A stretch of 64,000 nucleotides of DNA from Cherax quadricarinatus (taxonomy: Eukaryota; Arthropoda; Malacostraca; Decapoda; Parastacidae), in NCBI RefSeq assembly GCF_038502225.1, contig NC_091353.1:2373116-2437115 (forward strand), read 5' to 3'. Below the pieces are notes generated by a model that was not told the origin of the DNA, made no database searches, and saw only the letters and a program-made list of their open reading frames with translations. A program made the translations under genes and the position numbers. Below, piece after piece: positions 10,370 to 21,335 of this stretch; positions within the stretch are counted from its first letter, which is position 1; every line of letters starts with the position of its first letter.

Positions 10370-12140
10370 TCCCTCTGTTCACCCATTTGGGATAGTTCTT
10401 ATATATAATATATAATATATTTGTGCATGTTCTACATTATTAAGAATAACGTTATATTCCCAGATTCTTTCGTTATTGTAAGCATCATATTCAACAGAAC
10501 AATTAGACAGATATTCCCATTCAAGATTAGACAAGTTTTCCTTAACCATTATAATTGGCAAAAAGGGAATAGGGGATTTTTACCTTATTATCCTTATTTT
10601 CATATTCACAGGTAATGCTAAAGGCAATATATTAGTTATTATTTGCGCCAAGCTCTTCAGTCATCCCTGAATTATTAACCAGGGTTTGCTTATTTGACCA
10701 AACCAGGTTTAGCAGATTATTACCTCTGGTAGGTTCTGTAACAAACTGCTTCTAAAAGCAGTTTTGAACTGCTTCCAGGACGCTATTGGACTAAATTTCT
10801 GGTAAAACTAGATCAATCTATTTGAATAAAATTAAAACTCCCTTGTATTACTACATTACATTACTATTATTACCAATTTCGTTCCAAATAAGTCTTCCTC
10901 TGTCGTTATCTATATTAAGAGGTCGTGATATAGCAACCGAAATAATTTTTTTCTTGTCCTACAAATTCTACCCAAACATATTTTGTGTCCAATCCATCGA
11001 TTTTTATGCCACAGTTTATATTATCTCATCGCTACTCCACCTCCTTTCTCGTTATTTCTATCATTATGGAACAATTTAAATTTTGAATATTATACTAGGC
11101 AATAATATCAAGAATCTTCAAATTATACTGTGTTTCAGTTATTTCAATAACATCACTGTTTTCCACACAAACTACCTAACATAATTCATTAATTCTTTTC
11201 TTGGAGCTTCAACTAATACTGTAAATTACGTTAAGGTATTTTTCTTCTGCACTTTTTCCCGGTTTAGTTTTGCTTCTCCACAATTTCTGTTATCTTTACC
11301 CAATGTTAGGTGATGATTGTTATTCCTAAAAGTTATAACATGAGATCCTAAATCGGTCTTTCCACAAGCATTTGTTTCCTTCCAAAACCTCTGCCTCTAA
11401 TAGTTCATAGTTTAGAGCCATAACATCACCCTCCACTGAACTAGATGGATCACATACAATAGCCCTCTATAAGAAACCCCCATTCCTGGCATACAAGCCA
11501 TTTCTGCCATAGAAGTGGTTCAGGTTGTCGATGAATGGTGCTGCGTTATTCTTACCAGTTGCTCTGGACAGATATTCATTTCCATCATTCCTTCTAGGCA
11601 AAATGCCACATATAACAGTTCACCCTCCTTTCTTCCTCTATCTATTGCTGTCCTATATTTGTTGTACCTAAATCTTCACTTCCATACTTGCTGACATCAT
11701 TGCCTCCAGCACTGAGGTAGATAATGGGATGTATCCTCTTATTATTCGTGATGTTGTCAAGATGGCTAACAATATCCTTTCTCCCGGCCTCAAGAAAGCA
11801 ATCCCTCTGTCTCTTACTCCTGTCCTCCAAGCAGCAAGCCCTTTCCATGTACATAATCTGACTGTCCCCAACAAGCACAATGTACCGACCTTCCTTGATG
11901 TAATTCGTCATGTTGTTCCCAGTAGTAGACTCACATTCGTCAGGCAGCACAGAGAATGGGTTGGAAATTTCCACAGAAGTCTCCTGGATCTTCATTGTTT
12001 CCACATATCTGTTCTTCCTCTTGATCCACAGCTTCATTCCATTCTGGAGATGAGGATCATGCAAATTGAAAGTCATTTGAATTGTGATATCTACACACCA
12101 CTGACATAAATGATATTGACAGAGTGACAATGAATGCATT
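10370..12140 (-). pseudogene. degenerate LINE with SGNH-esterase ORF1 and endonuclease remnant
   Basis: Read on the minus strand. At 12139-11642 a frame holds VLVGDSQIMYMERACCLEDR and HPIIYLSAGGNDV: the GDS block (nucleophile Ser) and GGND block (Asn) of SGNH hydrolases, the esterase domain known in ORF1 of many CR1-type LINEs. After a frameshift near 11640, SRATGKNNAAPFIDN and HFYGRNGLYARNG follow, the last catalytic block being decayed (the Asp-x-x-His motif is not visible). Farther on, broken pieces of the ORF2 endonuclease appear: INELC, VIEITET (about 11150-11200), GGGVA (about 11030), and QFVTEPTRGNNLLNLVWSN (about 10690-10745). The order ORF1 then endonuclease is correct for a LINE. 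It is dead from many stops. Confidence 0.75.
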
Positions 12141-12271
12141 TGCTGGGTATCCCAACCTTATTATGAAATGATTGATGCAGTAAAAAATGTTTTACTTATA
12201 GTGTTCAATTATCATGCTTTATTCATTTAACTACATAAACCTAATAACTATTAGCCACAATAGTTATTGTG

Positions 12272-12272
12272 A

Positions 12273-12363
<91 letters not shown>
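12272..12363. repeat. (TTA)n microsatellite
   Basis: About 30 perfect TTA/ATT triplets. Poly-Leu open frames across it are artefacts. It sits at the 5' side (minus-strand sense) of the LINE remnant. Confidence 0.96.
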
Positions 12364-12364
<1 letters not shown>

Positions 12365-13123
12365 GTGAGCAAATCACCTGCAGGAGGTTTACAGGGCATT
12401 ACCTGAATTATTACATACACATAATTTGGTTGAGGTAAGTGGGACTTAAATCACAGTAAGTCGCTGAATTGATACTCCTTCAACTGCCCACTTCTTCACT
12501 ACTCTCACAAAAAGCTAAACCTGACATTAAATTAACAATTATAATATTAAAACCAGCTACTCTGGTAATTAGAGTTATGTGGACTCTATGTTATTTTGGT
12601 TTACTTGCTGGGTACACAAAATATTCATATTAACACTTACCATTTAATTACTGTAGATGGATCACGCCACAGTACCTGCTTAACACCTAGACCCTACACT
12701 GGCCAGCTGATATCTAAATGCAAGGACTAATGGTGTACTTCCCTGTGAGTGATGTTCGCATCCCATCTTCTGACATCCACATGTAATTCTTGAGATTCTA
12801 CAAATTTTCTGTACCAATTCTTCAGCATGGAACATTAACACAGGTTCCTATTACAAATTCACGCCAAAACACCCCAAATTGACCTGAGAAAATGCCGAAT
12901 TACATTGCACAATTAAGTCCAGTGCTTACACATTAAATTCAGTATGGCATCTCTCTCCCCAATATCACTCAAAATTTCTTGAAGGGTCCAAATAGCCTCA
13001 CATTTTAATACGCAGTTATTATATTATCCATTTATGTGTTCTACAATAAGGAAATTATGGAAAAAATTATGCAGTAGATATTTACTAATTTTTCTGAATG
13101 AGGTTTTTTCTCAATTGCATCAG
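12364..13123. other. intron sequence upstream of AKR exon, nothing recognised
   Basis: AT-rich intronic DNA with no coding motif. The pyrimidine-rich stretch GGTTTTTTCTC (about 13102-13112) and the CAG at 13121-13123 form the acceptor for the next exon. Confidence 0.5.
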
Positions 13124-13262
13124 TGGCACGGATTCAACCAGCTGTCTTACAAATGGAGGTTCATGCATATCACATGCAGAAAAAATTGAGAGGTGTATGT
13201 AAGAAGTTAGGAATCCCTGTTTGTGCTTTTGCACCTCTAGCAGCTCCCTACAAAAAATTGGG
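13124..13262 (+). CDS. aldo-keto reductase gene A, exon with PAV-Q-E block
   Basis: The exon is bounded by CAG and GTAGGT. It starts in phase 1 (joining the G of exon 3074-3146) and ends in phase 2. It encodes ARIQPAVLQMEVHAYHMQ, then KKLRGVCKKLGIPV and CAFAPLAAPYKKLG. AKR1 enzymes usually have PAVNQ(V/I)E(C/L)HPY and AYSPLGS here. The Gln that hydrogen-bonds nicotinamide is kept, but the usual Asn before it is Leu. The Tyr that stacks on nicotinamide is Phe, and the Ser-Pro-Leu-Gly-Ser cofactor loop is Ala-Pro-Leu-Ala-Ala. These changes suggest an unusual cofactor site. Phases with both neighbours agree, so I trust the boundaries. Confidence 0.9.
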
Positions 13263-13429
13263 GTAGGTACAATGTGTATGTATGTCTTTTAAAATCATTA
13301 TTGTATTGAAATATAGTGAGTTATTTAATTAGATGAAGCATATCGGAATACAATGTGATTTTTTTGTCAGTTTTTAAGGTAAAAAATATACTTATTGCTT
13401 TTTAAAATTTCATGTAAATTGTCTTGCAG

Positions 13430-13592
13430 AACCAGTGAATATCCGTCTCTTCTGGAGCATCCAGTAGTGACGAAAATTGCCAAGAGCCACAATAAGAGTG
13501 CTGCACAAGTTCTTCTACGCCACTTGGTTCAACATGGAATTATTGTTATTCCCAAGCCAGACAATACAGAGCACATTGTACAAAATATTCAG
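13430..13592 (+). CDS. aldo-keto reductase gene A, exon with cofactor-binding IPK motif
   Basis: The exon follows GTCTTGCAG and precedes GTAACA. Translation: TSEYPSLLEHPVVTKIAKSH, then NKSAAQVLLRHLVQHGI and IVIPKPDNTEHIVQNIQ, ending in phase 0. AKR signature 3 (IPKS...R...N) is recognisable and its Lys is kept. However, Ser becomes Pro and the Arg that binds the NADPH 2'-phosphate in AKR1 enzymes is replaced by His in this alignment. The Asn at the end of the motif is present. A frame also reads through into the intron to a stop at 13646, so intron retention would truncate the protein. Only 167 bp separate it from the previous exon, the shortest intron in the window. Confidence 0.92.
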
Positions 13593-14215
13593 GTAACAGA
13601 CCCTAAGAACATAAGACTGGTGGAACACTGCAGCAGCTTACTATGAAAAAAACACTTGTGTACAGTTCAGGTGATTTATTAAAGGAAACGTTACGTCTCA
13701 AGTGACAATTAAGCCACTCATGGCTGTATAAAAGTGTCTTTTATCCCAGCTTGTCAGTGACACCATAGGAGTTGCAAAGTAGACCTACTGCCTCTTACAT
13801 GATGGGTTCTTTTCCATTTCAATCATTCCAACTTATTGTATTTGAGCTTCAGTAACTATATTTGGCAGATTGTTCGACTCATTCACAACTTTATTTCCTA
13901 GCCAATAACTTTCATCATCGTTTCTGAATCTAAACTTATGTAATTCAAATACATTATTTGGAGTTCTTTCTTGACTGGATATCCAAAGCATTAGATTTCT
14001 CCTTTATTTATTCCCAGTTTCCACTTTTATACGTCAATCCTGTCTTTTAGTGGATTACTTTTATCATTTTTTTCTGTATTTTATCCAATGCATTTGTATC
14101 CATTATGTTGTATGAAGACCGGAACTGAACTTCATAATGTAAGTGAGAACTTACTGAAGATGTATGGATTTTAATTATTCTTTCTTTCTTTCTTCCAACA
14201 AACCGGCCGTATCCC
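13593..14215. other. intron sequence, no gene recognised
   Basis: AT-rich sequence. A short minus-strand frame (14047-14241) encodes NALDKIQKKMIKVIH, which faintly resembles a LINE RT tail, but I cannot support it as an element. Confidence 0.4.
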
Positions 14216-14345
14216 TCCGAAAAAAAGGCTTCTCTTTTCAAATTTAGTAATACATACAGGAGAAGGGGTTACTAGCCCCTTGCTCCCGGCATTTTAGTCG
14301 CCTCTTACAACACGCATGGCTTACGGAGGAAGAATTCTGTTCCAC
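14216..14345 (-). mobile_element. conserved stem-loop segment of an RTE-type element (fragment)
   Basis: Minus strand contains GTAAGCCATGCGTGTTGTAA, GAGGCGACTAAAATGCCGGG and the near-palindrome GGGGCTAGTAACCCC, followed by CTTCTCCTGTA. From memory this block is strongly conserved just upstream of the coding region in arthropod RTE-like LINEs. I see no endonuclease start after it here. It could instead be the 3' border of the I-like LINE next to it. Confidence 0.5.
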
Positions 14346-14566
14346 TTCCCCATGCAATTTTTATTATTATATTAAAATGAAGTGCTAAACCTACAAGAGT
14401 CATACAGCACAACAGGGCAGGAAATGGTGTAGGGGAATAGGTTAGCAAGAGGGAAAGTGATTATTATTAGGTCATGCAGTGTAGCATGACAGGGGATAGT
14501 GCAGGGGTAAAGGGTAGCAAGAGGGTGAGGTAGAAAGGGCTGTGAGGAGTGCTGGAGGTATCATCA

Positions 14567-15442
14567 TCAGAGTTTGTGCAGTAAATCAGTTGCTGTCAAA
14601 GTCAACAAGAGAGTCTGGGTTAAAGGAGGATCCATCAGCAAGAAGGGAAGGTAAGGTAAGGGCAATAGAGAATTGGTGGTAAATTCTGCATGCTCGTTGA
14701 TAGAGTGGACACCCCAACAGAATATGGCTAACAGAAACTGGAACCTGACACTTCTCAGAGAAAGTGGAAGAGGGTGCCTCTCCATGAGATACCCGTGAGT
14801 AAGACAAGTGTGGCCGATGTGAAGACAGGATAGTGTAGTCTCCCAACCTCGACAATGATGACAAGAAGACGGCCAGAAAATTATACTTAGTTTAATAGAA
14901 TGCAGTTTATTATGATGCAGATAAGACCAATATTGATGCCAAAGGTTGCGAAGATGGGTAGAAATCATCACAAAATAGTCTGTGAATGGAACACCTCTAT
15001 ATGAAACTGGGAGGTCATGTACTGCTGACCATGCAGCAGTGTCTGCCTGTTCGTTCCCCTGTACGTTAACATGACCGGAGACCCAATGAGAAACAATATC
15101 TTTGTGCTTGCCGGAGATGCGGCATAACCAAAGTTCGATATGAAGAATCAGGGGATGAGATGAATCAAATTTTCTTATAGCCTGTAAAGCACTAAGGGAG
15201 TCTGAAACTGCCACAAATGGTGACACAGGCATAGATGCAATATGGATAAGTGCTATGAGAATTGCATACAATACAGCTGTAAAAATGCTTGCCGAGGGTA
15301 ATAAATGCCCTTGTACGATGATGTCTGGAAACACTGCTGCAAATCCGACACCATCAGAAGACTTGGATGGCATGAGAATGAGAACGAGAAGCATCCATAG
15401 GTATTTGGGCTTTCGTGCATGGCAGTGGAGAAAAACAGACAC
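14567..15442 (-). pseudogene. LINE RNase H domain remnant
   Basis: The minus-strand frame encodes KSSDGVGFAAVFPD, FVAVSDSLSALQAIRKFDS and IVSHWVSGHVNVQGNEQADT. These match the RNase H core: strand with DG, DS...AL helix, and the HWVxGHxNVxGNExAD block with its final catalytic Asp. The first catalytic Asp and the Glu are hard to place because frames shift near both ends. A parallel frame (14864-14586) carries LSRLGDYTILSSHRPHLSYS, then FSEKCQVPVSVSHILLGCP, the Cys-His-Cys tail typical of these elements. The domain would remove RNA from cDNA hybrids during retrotransposition. Confidence 0.85.
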
Positions 15443-15829
15443 GAATCGTCGGAACTTCTTAAGGGGGAAGGGAAAAGTTAGATGCTACATGAACATAGGT
15501 GGCAACTGAAGAGAAGACAAGAGTGATTGTAAACAAAGAGAAAAAGGACGGAGTAAACAGGGAAGACGAACAAATAAGGAAGTTCTACTAATATCTGTTA
15601 TCATCTTATGCATGGGAGGATTGTGGAGGTCATGAGAGTGAACAAAATAGCGGAGGCAATGAGCATCACGGCGATTGGTCAAGGATGGAATATTCACCTC
15701 TTCATAGAGGCTCTCAACAGGTGAAAAGCAAAAAGCACTGAGGCATAAATGTAATCCCTGGTGATGGAAGGGATCAAGGCTAGAAAGAGTTGCAGGAGAG
15801 GCCACTGAATGTATCTGGTAGCCATAATC

Positions 15830-16490
15830 TAGTTTCGATAAAATTAGGGCAGACTGCAGTCGAAGGAGAGTTCTACGATCAGCCCTCTATGAAAGATGAG
15901 CAAGAATTTTAAGAAGGTTCAGCCGGCTATGACAAGTTCCCTTAAGGAGGTAATGTGAGGTTTCCAGGATAACCAACGGTCAAACAGAAGGCTGAGAAAC
16001 CTGTCAGTATCACGTTCTGGGATACGCGACCCATACAGGTACAATGGATTTTCAGAGAAGATAGAACGTCTAGTGAAAGTAATTTGGTGTGTTTTAGTAC
16101 TAGAAAATTTAAACCCATGAGCAGTGGCCTAATTGGAAACACGGTTGACCACATGTTGGAGAGAAACTGCAATGAGGTGACAGTCATTGCCTGCACAAGC
16201 CATAGCAAAGTCATCAACATATAGTGATGACCAACTTGTGTCATGTGTGATAACCGAGAGTGCCTGCCCAAGGTGTGAGGTATAGAATGTGAAGCCGTAG
16301 TTAAAAGTGAGGTCGAGAATAGGTGTAATGGCTCATTAACGGAGGATGAAGAAGGAACCTCACTAAAAGCAGTTTGAGGTGAGTACTGGTCTCAATACGC
16401 TTGGTCAAATTGCCAGCGTGGGCGATGAAGGAGTGGAGAATACGAATGAGAAGTAAGAAGGACTGGAAAATGATCACTGTCATGTAAGTC
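15830..16490 (-). pseudogene. LINE reverse transcriptase palm remnant (YVDD)
   Basis: In one minus frame, TSWSSLYVDDFAMACAGND (about 16234-16180) contains the RT catalytic YVDD, followed by HGFKFSSTKTHQITF and then, in the same area, RFLSLLFDRWLSWKPHI. The motif order matches LINE RT motifs C to E. Motif A and B regions upstream are partly deleted. An alternative frame at 16271-15942 is a shadow. Confidence 0.8.
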
Positions 16491-16767
16491 TGGGAGCACA
16501 GACCAGGTAAAGTCTAGTACAGTTGAGAAAGAGCAAAGTGAGAGATCGATGCAAGAGAGAGATTGAGTATGAGAGGGAGAGAAGTAAGAAGAGCCTCTAA
16601 CTGAATGCCACGAGAGTCACTGTGAGAACCCCCCCCCTCCCCAGAGGAAATGGTGAGCATTAAAACTGTTGAGAAACAGAAGTGGTGGTGGTAATGAAGA
16701 AACCAGAAATGCAACGTCTTAGATAGCGCCCAAGAAGGAGAGATACAAAGAACAGACTGTATACCAC

Positions 16768-17049
16768 TTATTCAACTAGATGCATGCTGCAGTGTAATAC
16801 AGCGAAGTATGAACAAAGCTTGTGGTATGGGATACCGGTGCATATAAGACATGGACTGTCATTGAAGGTACCATCGGGAAAAGGATCCAATGAATATAAT
16901 AAAACATAGCTCACGATGGGATGGATAAAAGCGAATCGTAATTTGGGTTCTTGTAAACAAACACAAACAGGGGGAAACTGGGAAAGCAACACCTGAAGCT
17001 CACCCCAGTTACCTCTGAGGCCTCGGATATTCCACTGTAAATAAGCCAT
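16768..17049 (-). pseudogene. LINE ORF2 endonuclease N-terminus remnant
   Basis: It begins MAYLQWNIRGLRGNWGELQ and continues LLSQFPPVCVCLQEPK: the WNIRG strand (catalytic Asn) and the QEP strand (catalytic Glu) of the APE-type endonuclease. It starts just downstream of the ORF1 remnant, as expected for ORF2. The frame is lost after about 40 residues, so the rest of the nuclease is unreadable. Confidence 0.85.
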
Positions 17050-17052
17050 GAT

Positions 17053-18905
17053 TTACGAGAAGAGAAGGATACAAGAAATATGGAGAAAGAGGTAACTACG
17101 GACTAGAAGGATTAGAAAAGTCCACTTGTGGAGGCAGTGGAAAACGAACAAGTGCAAAGGGTTGGAATACTGAGGAGATAGGAGTTGTGTAGATAGAGAA
17201 GAGTGAAGATTAGCAACAAGAGGTGAATCAGTGTCCATCAGTGGTTTAGTCTCCTCAATATAGTAGGGGATAGCTTCCAGAGCGTCAGAGAACAAGGACA
17301 CTGTATGTGGAACGATACTGGAAATAAGAGGAGGAGGGTGAGTAAAGATTGGGGCGACTACAGAATTTACCAAGGTAGGGGACGACGAGAGGTTAGAGGT
17401 AATTTGAGAAGAAGCCTGGGAGGGGACAGGAGAGGGAAAAAACTTAGGAGGGGACAGGAAAAGAAGGTACTGTATATGGGGAAGGATGGGCCTTCACACT
17501 CACAAGAGAACGAGTAAGAGGTAAAGATCCAGGTACTGAGACTGGAAATGAAAGAGATTTGTCCTTTGGGGATTTGTTGGACTTTGAAGAAGTAGAGAGG
17601 CGAGGGGGATGAGCTGATGTGCAAGGTCATGTAGACATAGAAGCTTGCATGTGAGATGCAGATTGGAGAACAGTAGAAGGTGACGAGGCAGGAACCTCGG
17701 AGCCCAGGACTGCAAAAGAGTTAGATACAGAGGTGACTGTGGAAGGAGTGACCACAGGGGAGACCACGGGAATTGGAACCCCAGAGGTTGGGGGCCTCTT
17801 AGCAACTCGAGAATAAGAAATACGGGGAAGTCTTCCCTGGGGCGTAGATGAGAGATTGCCATGGCGTAAGTAAAGCCTTTAGTCTCTTTGAGACAACGGA
17901 TTTCAAGTTCATTCAAGTAAACCTGGCAACGACGAGAATAAAATGAATAAGCTTCATGACAATTAAGGCAGGAGGGAGGAAGACCACAAGATGTATTGAT
18001 ATGGTCATCGGCACCAAAGACTGGGAATTCAGCTATGAACCTGCAATATTTTGCCAGGTGTAGGGGTCACCTGTCGGACTTGCAAATGGTGTCCCACAAT
18101 ATAAACCAATGATGGAAGCTTATGGAAGTCAAAAGTTAAGAGAGCTACATTGCTGGGGTAGCATCTCCAACCGAGGGCAGGCAGTACATACGTGTCTGTT
18201 TTAAGGATCGGGAGGTCTTGGAGCTCATGCTGTTCCAGAATGTCATTCCACAATGGTATGTGGTAGAATGACAGTACCACTATAAGAATTGAGAGAATGA
18301 TGTTTTTCAATTGTTACAAGAATGGCATCTATAGTTGTAAGGAGAGAAAGATAGTGAGCTAGGATAGCATTCTGTGCTGTGACGATGCGTGCAGTGCTCT
18401 TGAGAGCATGAAACGGAATATTATGACCAAGGTAGCATATAAGCACCTGGCTGATACTATGATCAGAAAGGTATTTTGAAGATGTCGGTTGTAGAGTGAA
18501 AATCTTCGTTCATTGTGTATTATGATGCATAGTCTGTAAAGGAAGTGATTGTCGTGTTGGTCTTTTCTGAGTAGAATGAGAGGAAGTCAAAACAGTGCCA
18601 TCAGAAGAAGGTCATGGTCGTTTAGATATAGGACTGGTCCATTTTGAGGCGGGCACGCAATTTGAAAACCGATGCACTGCATAGGGAGAGGCCGGGAGCA
18701 TAGTCAGATACGTGCAGAGGTCGGAGGTGTCAAAGGAGTCAGGTCGAGCCTCTGTATTCAGAGCGTGGGACAAAATGTCACCTGTGGAAGATACAGGGAC
18801 TGTAGAAAGATCTGAAGAATGGTCTGGTAACAAGGCAGGGTCGTCAGAGGGTACTGCAACAGGAAGGGGCCCAGGAGGAAGAAGTACACGATTTTGGGAC
18901 TCCAT
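17053..18905 (-). pseudogene. LINE ORF1 (gag-like, zinc-knuckle) remnant
   Basis: The likely N-terminus MESQNRVLLPPGPLPVAVPS starts at 18905. Mid-region frames give ALGWRCYPSNVALLTFDFHK, RQVTPTP, and in the decayed knuckle area Cys/His-rich codons before LNELEIRCLKETKG (about 17915-17870). Then comes a low-complexity PVVTPSTVTSVSNSFAVLGS segment (about 17770-17715). This layout (RRM-like core, CCHC knuckles, Ser/Pro-rich tail) is usual for ORF1 of I- and jockey-type LINEs, whose product binds element RNA. Frames shift at least four times. Confidence 0.7.
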
Positions 18906-19502
18906 GGTTAGGTCTCTCTTTTCTTTTTCTTTTTTTTTTTAAAGAAAGAAAAAAAGTGGGGGAGCGTGTAGGGGTAGCGCCCAAGAGGACAACCTAAGCA
19001 CAGCCAGTAGTGCAGATGCGGCATGGAACGCTTGCCGTATATACCCTACCCTTCCAGCCAGTAAACCAGCAGTCTGGGATAGCAACTTCACATCTACCGA
19101 GCCACCTCGGCGGACAAAAGGAAGGACGGTCAGAAACCCACTACAAAGCATACCTCCTTCGGCCACCACCTCCTGGAATCTGACAGGCAGCTTCCAGAGA
19201 TACACCAGACACCAGAAGCATCCCCCCACCCCCTACCCCCGGTAGACTGGAGGGGGATCGGGATTTCTAGATGATCCTGATTCTACAGCAAATTATACTA
19301 CTATCAAGGACCTCAGCGGAAGGTGATAGACCCCTGAGTCCCTTCTCAGGTCTATGAACTACAAAGCCTAAGGGAACAACCTCAAAGGCAGAAACAGGAA
19401 AGGGAAAGTGGAGGAATGTGGAGAGGAGGAGGAAAGGGAATGGGGGATTAGGTGGTAATTAGGTTCGGCCTGATGAAGACCAAATGGTCTAATTTCTCAG
19501 AC

Positions 19503-19540
<38 letters not shown>
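19503..19540. repeat. (GA)n microsatellite
   Basis: About 18 perfect GA dinucleotides, followed 35 bp later by C9T13 homopolymer runs at about 19569-19591. Confidence 0.95.
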
Positions 19541-19904
19541 AATAACCTCTTCATCGCGCCAAGGAGCTCCCCCCCCCTTTTTTTTTTTTTTGAAGAGGAA
19601 AGATGTATGGAGCTGATCATCTGTTGCTTATACACTTGATATAAATCCAGGAAATCTGTTAGCCTTATCATGACCCCAAAGTCCTTTTCATATATTGTTA
19701 AATCTAAATCTGTGTTATTTATTTTATAAGTTCCAGGATTATATATAATCCCGAAGATGAGAACTTTGCACTTATCTACAGTGAACAGCGTCTGCTAATT
19801 TTCGTGGTTGTGAAATATGAGAAATATCTTCTTTTTTTTTTAACCAAACAGCTCCCATAATGCATGTAGATTACTTAATATTCATTTCTATAACAGTGCA
19901 AGAT

Positions 19905-20166
19905 GAGATTTCGTTCGGATTTTTAACCCCGGAGGGTTAGCCAAAGTCAGTGCGTCATCGAGGACTGTCTAACTTATTTCCATTGTGGTCCTCAATCTTG
20001 TCCCACAGGATGCGACCCACACCAGTCGACTAACACCCAGGTACCTACTTGCTGTTAGGTGAACAGGAAACGTGTCGAGATTTTTCCACCCCCCCCCCCG
20101 GGAATCGAACCCGGGCCCTCCGTGTGTGAAGCGAGAACTTTAGCCACCAGGCCATCGGGCCATCCA
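19905..20166 (-). repeat. tRNA-derived SINE (family B), internally deleted
   Basis: Minus orientation. The head GGCCCGATGGCCTGGTGGC carries an A-box-like TGGCCTGGTGG and is followed by a B box matching GGTTCGATTCC. It ends GGGGTTAAAAATCCGAACGA and a short ATCTT tail. It lacks the AACCCAGGATAACCC-type segment between CTTT and GGCTAACC seen in the other copies, and has a C9 run in the head. Confidence 0.92.
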
Positions 20167-20478
20167 CACAATAAAAGGCGCACCAAAGTAGACCTTCTGG
20201 AAGTAGTGCATAAAAACTGAGAGACACTGCAGTACACATACTGATCCATGCTCAGTGATTCCACTCATCTACAACTCTATTGCCAAATGAGTACCAGGCC
20301 ATTTTTTTTTTAATTCGAATTTTTGTGGCTTAGATTCACGAAATTCATAACTGATAGCGATATAACATAACATTCACAGAGGCCTTAGACCTACTTTCAG
20401 TATATCACTTATCTACCTAAAGGTTTGTTAAATTTATTCAAAATCATATTTAGTACATATAGCAACATAACCAATGTT

Positions 20479-20770
20479 AAGATAAGATTTCGTTCGGATT
20501 TTTAACCCCGGAGGGTTAGCCACCCAGGATAACCCAAGAAAGTCAGTGCGTCATCGAGGACTGTCTAACTTATTTCCATTGGGGTCCTTAATCTTGTCCC
20601 CCAGGATGCGACCCACACCAGTCGACTAACACCCAGGTACCTATTTGCTGCTAGGTGAACAGGACAACAGGTGTAAGGAAACGTGTCGAAATGTTTCCAC
20701 CCGCCGGGAATCGAACCCGGGCCCTCCGTGTGTGAAGCGGGAGCTTTAGCCACCAGGCCACCGGGCCACC
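20479..20770 (-). repeat. tRNA-derived SINE (family B), full length
   Basis: Minus orientation, about 290 bp, with intact A- and B-box motifs and the tail (ATCTT). Only 310 bp from the previous copy in the same orientation and 131 bp upstream of the AKR exon at 20901. Nearly identical to the copies at 29337, 37915 and 50823, so the family was recently active. Confidence 0.95.
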
Positions 20771-20900
20771 AAGTTATTTAATGTTAGTTCCGCCTGACAA
20801 TGTTCACATAAGTTTAGTAGAAGTAATTGTAAAGACAAGTTTAGTTTTATTATTAAGATATATGGTACTGATTATCTTTTATTAAAAAATATTCTTATAG

Positions 20901-20998
20901 ATTCTGGAGTTTGAATTGAGCGAAGAAGAGATGACAGTGATGGACAGTATTGACCGAGGTGGTGACGGCAGGATTTCTGACTTCCTTGTATTTCCCAG
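20901..20998 (+). CDS. aldo-keto reductase gene A, penultimate exon
   Basis: The exon lies between TTCTTATAG and GTAAAC. It encodes ILEFELSEEEMTVMDSIDR then GGDGRISDFLVFP, ending in phase 2. AKR1 proteins have (V/I)FDFELSxEDMxxLxxLNRNxR at this site, after signature 3, so the match is clear. The following loop belongs to the C-terminal segment that shapes substrate selectivity. It is phase-compatible with 13430-13592 (phase 0) and with the terminal exon at 22645. It lies 7.3 kb downstream of the previous exon, with the I-like LINE and two SINEs in the intron. Confidence 0.92.
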
Positions 20999-21178
20999 GT
21001 AAACTATTGTTAATTTGGTTTATTAAGGTTTTTGAAAGTCGATTAATACAGGAAGATTGTAAGTAAAATATTATTTATAATTTATTAAAAAAATATCAGA
21101 AAATAAGATTTTTGCTGATTATTTCTGTTTATAGTTTGTTGCCTTGTACTTGAATTTTCACTTCCCAATTTAAACTCG

Positions 21179-21335
21179 AGGGGCAACCCCTGTTGTTAGT
21201 GGAGGGCTTTTGATCCAAGGAAACTAATTTATTCTCCACTTCCTTGGATCAAACTATATTAAATACAATTCTTCAGGCAATGTATGACCCTATGTATTAA
21301 GTGCTTCTCCATGATTATAATATAATAACAGTAAT
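21179..21335 (+). repeat. old copy of interspersed repeat family C
   Basis: The block GGGCTTTTGATCCAAGGAA...CTCCACTTCCTTGGATCAAA and the end GTGCTTCTCCATGATTATAA match, with divergence, the repeats at 44341-44535 and 52030-52210. It has a self-complementary CTTGGATC pair and an ATT-rich 3' end. Confidence 0.6.

Larger units (their letters stand above)
14400..19250 (-). mobile_element. degraded I-like LINE with ORF1, endonuclease, RT and RNase H
   Basis: A nearly full-length but dead element read from about 19250 down to 14400. The order is 5' region (19229-18906), ORF1 remnants (18905-17053), endonuclease start (17049-16770), RT (about 16490-15830) and RNase H (15442-14567). Multiple frameshifts and stops break both ORFs, and sequence between the endonuclease and RT palm is missing. 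RNase H downstream of RT, with a zinc-knuckle gag-like ORF1, indicates the I/Ingi-type group. The 3' side has a TTATTATTAT tract (14349-14360, 14461-14468). Confidence 0.85.

Noticed and set aside
17305..17517. Arg/Gly-rich plus-strand protein
   Set aside because: Antisense of a LINE ORF1 remnant.
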